From CAYPKW01 sp964411425 (lineage in GTDB: Bacteria; Pseudomonadota; Alphaproteobacteria; Dongiales; Dongiaceae), in contig CAYPKW010000095.1 in the NCBI GenBank assembly GCA_964411425.1, forward strand, positions 1-8,725: 8,725 nt of DNA. Direction: 5' to 3'. This document shows, piece after piece, positions 6,410-8,725 of the stretch. Positions within the stretch are counted from its first letter, which is position 1; each line of letters begins with the position of its first letter. The notes under the pieces are model-generated. The model worked only from the letters and a program-made list of their open reading frames with translations. It was not told where the DNA came from and searched no databases. Both the position numbers and the translations under genes were made by a program.

Positions 6410-8076
6410 CCAGGCGCCCGCGCGCCGGCGTCGTCGCCGCCGCGCTCGCCCTCCTGTGGCTCGCGCCCACCCCGGCGGCCGCGGCGCGCGAGCAACTCGT
6501 CATCGGCATGACGCAGTTTCCTTCGACCCTCAACCCCAACATCGACTCGATGGCGGCCAAGTCCTACGTGCTCGCCATGACCGGGCGGCCGTTCACCGTC
6601 TACGACGCGGAGTGGCGTCTCGTCTGCCTCCTGTGCACCGAGCTGCCGACGCTGGAAAACGGCCTCGCCAGGCTCGAAAACCTGGACGACGGCCGGCGCG
6701 GCGTCGCGGTCACCTACAGCATCCAGCCGGGCGCCACCTGGGGCGACGGCGTGCCCGTCAGCACCGCGGACGTGCTGTTCACCTACGAGGTGGGCAGGCA
6801 CCCCAAGAGCGGCGTCGGCAATGCCGAGCTGTACCGCCGGATCGTGAAGATCGACGTAGCCGACGCCAAGACCTTCACCATGCATTTCGACCGCGTCGAG
6901 TTCACCTACAACGCGATCAACGATTTCGAGCTGCTGCCCGTCCATCTCGAGCGGGCGGCGTTTGCCGAGCCGGCGGAGTATCGCCATCGCACCCTCTACG
7001 ACGCCGATCCGACCAACCCGGGCCTCTATTTCGGCCCGTACCGCATCGCCGCCGTCGAGCCGGGCGCCGATATCGTGCTGGAGCGCAACCCGACCTGGTG
7101 GGGGGCGCCGGCGCGGATCCCGCGCATCGTCGTGCGCGTCATCGAGAACACCGCGGCGCTGCAAGCGAACCTGCTGTCCGGCGCCATCGACTACATCGCG
7201 GGCGAGATCGGGCTCGGCATCGACCAGGCGCTGGCATTCGAGGAGCGCCACGGCGGCGAGTTCGAGGTGAGCTACAAGCCCGGACTCTTTTACGAGCACA
7301 TCGATTTGAATCTCGACAACCCGATTCTCGCCGACCGGCGGGTGCGCCAGGCTTTGCTTTACGCCCTCGATCGCGCGCAACTGACCGAGCAGCTGTTCGG
7401 CGGGCGCCAGCCGGTGGCCGATACGACGGTCAGTCCGCTCGACTGGGCGCACGCGGACGGGGTGAGGACGTACGCCTTCGATCCGGCGCGGGCCGCGGCG
7501 CTGCTGGAGGCGGCCGGCTGGAGCCCGGGGCCCGACGGCATCAGGCGGAACGCCGCCGGCGAGCGCCTGGCGCTCGATCTCATGACGACGGCCGGCGACC
7601 GCCTGCGCGAGCTCGTCGAACAGGTGCTGCAAAGCCAGTGGCGCCAGGCCGGCGTCGAGGTCCGCATCGAGAACGAACCCGCCCGCGTCATGTTCGGCGA
7701 CAGCCTGACGCGCCGCGAGTTCACCGGCATGGCGCTGTTCGCCTGGTTCAGCTCGCCCGAGAACGTGCCGCGCAGCTCGCTGCACTCCTCGGAGATCCCG
7801 AGCGAGGCGAACGGCTACGCCGGGCAGAACTACACCGGCTATCGCAACCCCGAAATGGACGCCCTCATCGACCGGCTCGAAGTGGAGCTCGACCGCGCCG
7901 AGCGGGCCGTCATGTGGCGCCGTTTGCAGGAGATCTACGCCGAGGACCTGCCGGCGCTGCCGCTCTATTTCCGCGCCCAGGCGTTCATTCTGCCGAAATG
8001 GCTCGACGGCGTGACGCCCACCGGCCACCAGTATTTCTCGACCCTGTGGGTCGAGACTTGGCGCATCGCGGACTGA
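6406..8076 (+). CDS. ABC transporter substrate-binding protein, family 5 (peptide/nickel type)
   Basis: The 556-residue protein begins with a Sec-type signal peptide: a basic MTRRPR, a hydrophobic core at about 9-20 and an AAAA stretch at 24-27, with cleavage near residue 26 or 27. The mature part shows SBP_bac_5 landmarks: the opening LVIGMTQFPSTLNPN, YSIQPGATWGDGVPVSTADV (a typical motif of the family), GPYRI...ERNPTWWG, and RVRQALLYALDRAQL. Length matches DppA/OppA-like proteins. It would be a periplasmic receptor delivering ligand to the OppB/DppB-type permease encoded next. The ligand (di/oligopeptide or another solute) cannot be told from sequence. The start codon overlaps the pyrE stop, with no independent Shine-Dalgarno of note. 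Its stop is 2 bases before a palindromic repeat whose hairpin and T-run could end much of the transcription, giving more binding protein than permease. Confidence 0.93.
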   Translation: MTRRPRAGVVAAALALLWLAPTPAAAAREQLVIGMTQFPSTLNPNIDSMAAKSYVLAMTGRPFTVYDAEWRLVCLLCTELPTLENGLARLENLDDGRRGVAVTYSIQPGATWGDGVPVSTADVLFTYEVGRHPKSGVGNAELYRRIVKIDVADAKTFTMHFDRVEFTYNAINDFELLPVHLERAAFAEPAEYRHRTLYDADPTNPGLYFGPYRIAAVEPGADIVLERNPTWWGAPARIPRIVVRVIENTAALQANLLSGAIDYIAGEIGLGIDQALAFEERHGGEFEVSYKPGLFYEHIDLNLDNPILADRRVRQALLYALDRAQLTEQLFGGRQPVADTTVSPLDWAHADGVRTYAFDPARAAALLEAAGWSPGPDGIRRNAAGERLALDLMTTAGDRLRELVEQVLQSQWRQAGVEVRIENEPARVMFGDSLTRREFTGMALFAWFSSPENVPRSSLHSSEIPSEANGYAGQNYTGYRNPEMDALIDRLEVELDRAERAVMWRRLQEIYAEDLPALPLYFRAQAFILPKWLDGVTPTGHQYFSTLWVETWRIAD

Positions 8077-8077
8077 G

Positions 8078-8129
8078 CGAAGGGCCGATGACAGCGACCT
8101 CTTGCCTCGTGCTTCGAGACGCCGGCTTC
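8078..8129 (+). repeat. 52-bp repeat, right inverted copy
   Basis: This stretch matches the reverse complement of 1-52 at 50 of 52 positions. Similarity begins 2 bases after the stop of the substrate-binding-protein gene. It covers CGAAGGGCCGATGAC, which lies outside the palindrome, plus the first arm of the hairpin element. The true right-hand limit is unknown because the left copy is cut by the window edge. Confidence 0.85.
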
Positions 8130-8164
8130 GCCGGCTCCTCAGCATGAGGCAAGGGGTTGTTTTT
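8098..8164 (+). terminator. Palindromic repeat element forming a hairpin with a T-rich tail
   Basis: The outer arms 8098-8113 and 8141-8156 pair as CCTCTTGCCTCGTGCT with AGCATGAGGCAAGGGG (two imperfect positions). An inner GCCGGC stem closes a short TTC-containing loop at about 8127-8130. The hairpin is followed at once by TTGTTTTT (8157-8164). A stem plus T-run in the plus direction fits an intrinsic terminator or attenuator between the binding-protein and permease genes. The core arms CTTCGAGACGC (8112-8122) and GCTCCTCAG (8134-8142) recur, inverted, in the next element. Confidence 0.6.
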
Positions 8165-8175
8165 GTGAACAAAAC

Positions 8176-8225
8176 CTCGTCCTGAGGAGCGCCCGAAGGG
8201 CGCGTCTCGAAGGACGGGCTACGAG
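8176..8225 (-). repeat. Second palindromic element, inverted relative to the first
   Basis: CTGAGGAGC (8182-8190) and GCGTCTCGAAG (8202-8212) are the reverse complements of the arms of the element at 8098-8156. A different inner stem, GCGCCC (8189-8194) with GGGCGC (8198-8203), closes a GAA loop. The arms are conserved while the inner stem has changed with compensating pairs, which suggests that the hairpin itself is maintained. The two elements form a head-to-head pair of the REP/BIME kind, separated by about 20 bases that include a small dyad (GTTTT...AAAAC, 8159-8175). Confidence 0.75.
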
Positions 8226-8246
8226 TCGATCTCAGAGGCTCATGGT

Positions 8247-8318
8247 ATGAGCGGGCCGAAGACAATGGCGCCGAGCAAGCTCCTGCGCTTCGACCTCCGG
8301 CCGGCGCGGGCCGCATGA
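8247..8318 (+). CDS. Possible 23-residue upstream ORF coupled to the permease gene
   Basis: ATG at 8247 opens a 23-codon frame (MSGPKTMAPSKLLRFDLRPA and three more residues) ending in TGA at 8316-8318. It overlaps the permease ATG at 8315 as ATGA. AGAGG at 8234-8238 lies 8 bases before its start, while the permease ATG itself has no clear ribosome binding site. It may therefore serve to load ribosomes for the permease after the repeat-filled gap. The peptide has no recognisable family and could be a chance frame in GC-rich DNA. Confidence 0.3.
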   Translation: MSGPKTMAPSKLLRFDLRPARAA

Positions 8319-8725
8319 GCGGCTTTCTCGTCCGTCGGCTCGGCGAGATCGCGCTCGTGCTGCTGGTCATGTCCTTCGTCATTTACGGGCTGATCGGCCT
8401 GATGCCGGGCGATCCCATCGACCTGATGATCGCCGCCGACCCCAACCTGACGCCGGCCGACGCGGCGCGCCTGAAGTCGATCCACGGCCTCGACAGGCCG
8501 CTCCTCGAGCGCTACCTCGCCTGGTTCGCCGACGCGGCGCGGGGCAATCTCGGCTACTCGCGCCTCACCGGCCGGCCGGTGCTGGAGACGCTAGGCCCCC
8601 GCCTCGCCAACACCGTCGTGCTGATGAGCCTCGGTTTCCTGTTGTCGCTGCTGCTGGCGCTGCCCGCCGGCATCGCGGCGGCCGTGCGGCCGGGATCGGC
8701 GGCCGACAACGCGATCGGTCTCGCC
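8315..8725 (+). CDS. ABC transporter permease, OppB/DppB type (cut by window end)
   Basis: The first 137 residues are visible and the frame is open to the last base. The N-terminus is characteristic of the first permease of peptide-type ABC transporters: RRLGEIALVLLVMSFVIYGL as the first membrane helix (7-26), the MPGDPIDLM segment (30-38), a periplasmic loop containing GLDRPLLERYLAWFADAARG, and a second helix at about 100-125 (VVLMSLGFLLSLLLALPAG) leading toward the binding-protein-dependent transport domain. It would form an inner-membrane heterodimer with a DppC/OppC-like partner presumably encoded beyond the window. The 238-base gap after the binding-protein gene is occupied by palindromic repeats. 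Its ATG overlaps the stop of a possible 23-codon frame, and no strong Shine-Dalgarno precedes it, so translational coupling is plausible. Confidence 0.93.
   Translation, partial: MSGFLVRRLGEIALVLLVMSFVIYGLIGLMPGDPIDLMIAADPNLTPADAARLKSIHGLDRPLLERYLAWFADAARGNLGYSRLTGRPVLETLGPRLANTVVLMSLGFLLSLLLALPAGIAAAVRPGSAADNAIGLA

Noticed and set aside
5752..8076. 774-residue plus-strand protein with an N-terminal extension of the binding protein
   Set aside because: The extension is an out-of-frame, Arg-rich reading of pyrE. A signal peptide begins exactly at the ATG at 6406.
8098..8225. Pair of repeats as a CRISPR array or insertion-sequence ends
   Set aside because: There are only two units, inverted rather than direct, with no regular spacers, no transposase frame between them and no target-site duplication visible.
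6232..8382. 716-codon minus-strand open frame opposite pyrE, the binding-protein gene and the repeats
   Set aside because: The translation is Arg/Gly/Ala/Asp-rich with no domain, and it runs antisense to well-supported genes and through the palindromic repeats. Long antisense frames are expected at this GC content.

Overview
The window is GC-rich DNA (clearly above 60% G+C by eye) with strong G/C bias at third codon positions. Its gene families are typical of an alphaproteobacterium: an OPRT of the form common in Rhizobiales/Rhodospirillales relatives, an EAT-type permease, and short palindromic intergenic repeats built on CTTCGAGACGC...GCTCCTCAG. No taxon can be fixed from the sequence alone.

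Layout. Positions 1-52 hold half of a palindromic intergenic repeat. Next to it (64-201, minus) is the C-terminal remnant of a MazE/AbrB-type antitoxin, with no toxin gene beside it in the window. Then, all on the minus strand and read right to left, come an APC-superfamily permease of the ethanolamine-permease type (4209-2506), a glutamine-synthetase-like gamma-glutamyl-amine ligase (2389-1025) and a classical short-chain dehydrogenase (1019-273). These look like one unit for taking up an amine or amino alcohol, gamma-glutamylating it and oxidising the product. A separate minus-strand gene for a patatin-like phospholipase (5545-4421) lies upstream of the permease. Divergent from it, on the plus strand, are pyrE (5756-6409), a family-5 peptide-type ABC substrate-binding protein overlapping pyrE by ATGA (6406-8076), and an OppB/DppB-type permease cut by the window end (8315-8725).

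The strongest unusual feature is in the permease. Its periplasmic loop between predicted TM5 and TM6 carries about 80 extra residues made of ten consecutive octapeptides of the pattern GGxVxLxA, which looks like a beta-rich, solenoid-like insertion in a 12-TM transporter. The second is a pair of nearly identical 52-bp sequences (50/52) in inverted orientation at 1-52 and 8078-8129, bracketing about 8 kb. The right copy continues into two head-to-head palindromic elements lying inside the ABC-transporter operon. The first forms a long hairpin followed by a T-rich run, so it could limit transcription from the binding-protein gene into the permease genes.

No RNA genes, CRISPR array, insertion sequence or recognisable defence system is visible. 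The patatin-like gene has no cyclase partner here.
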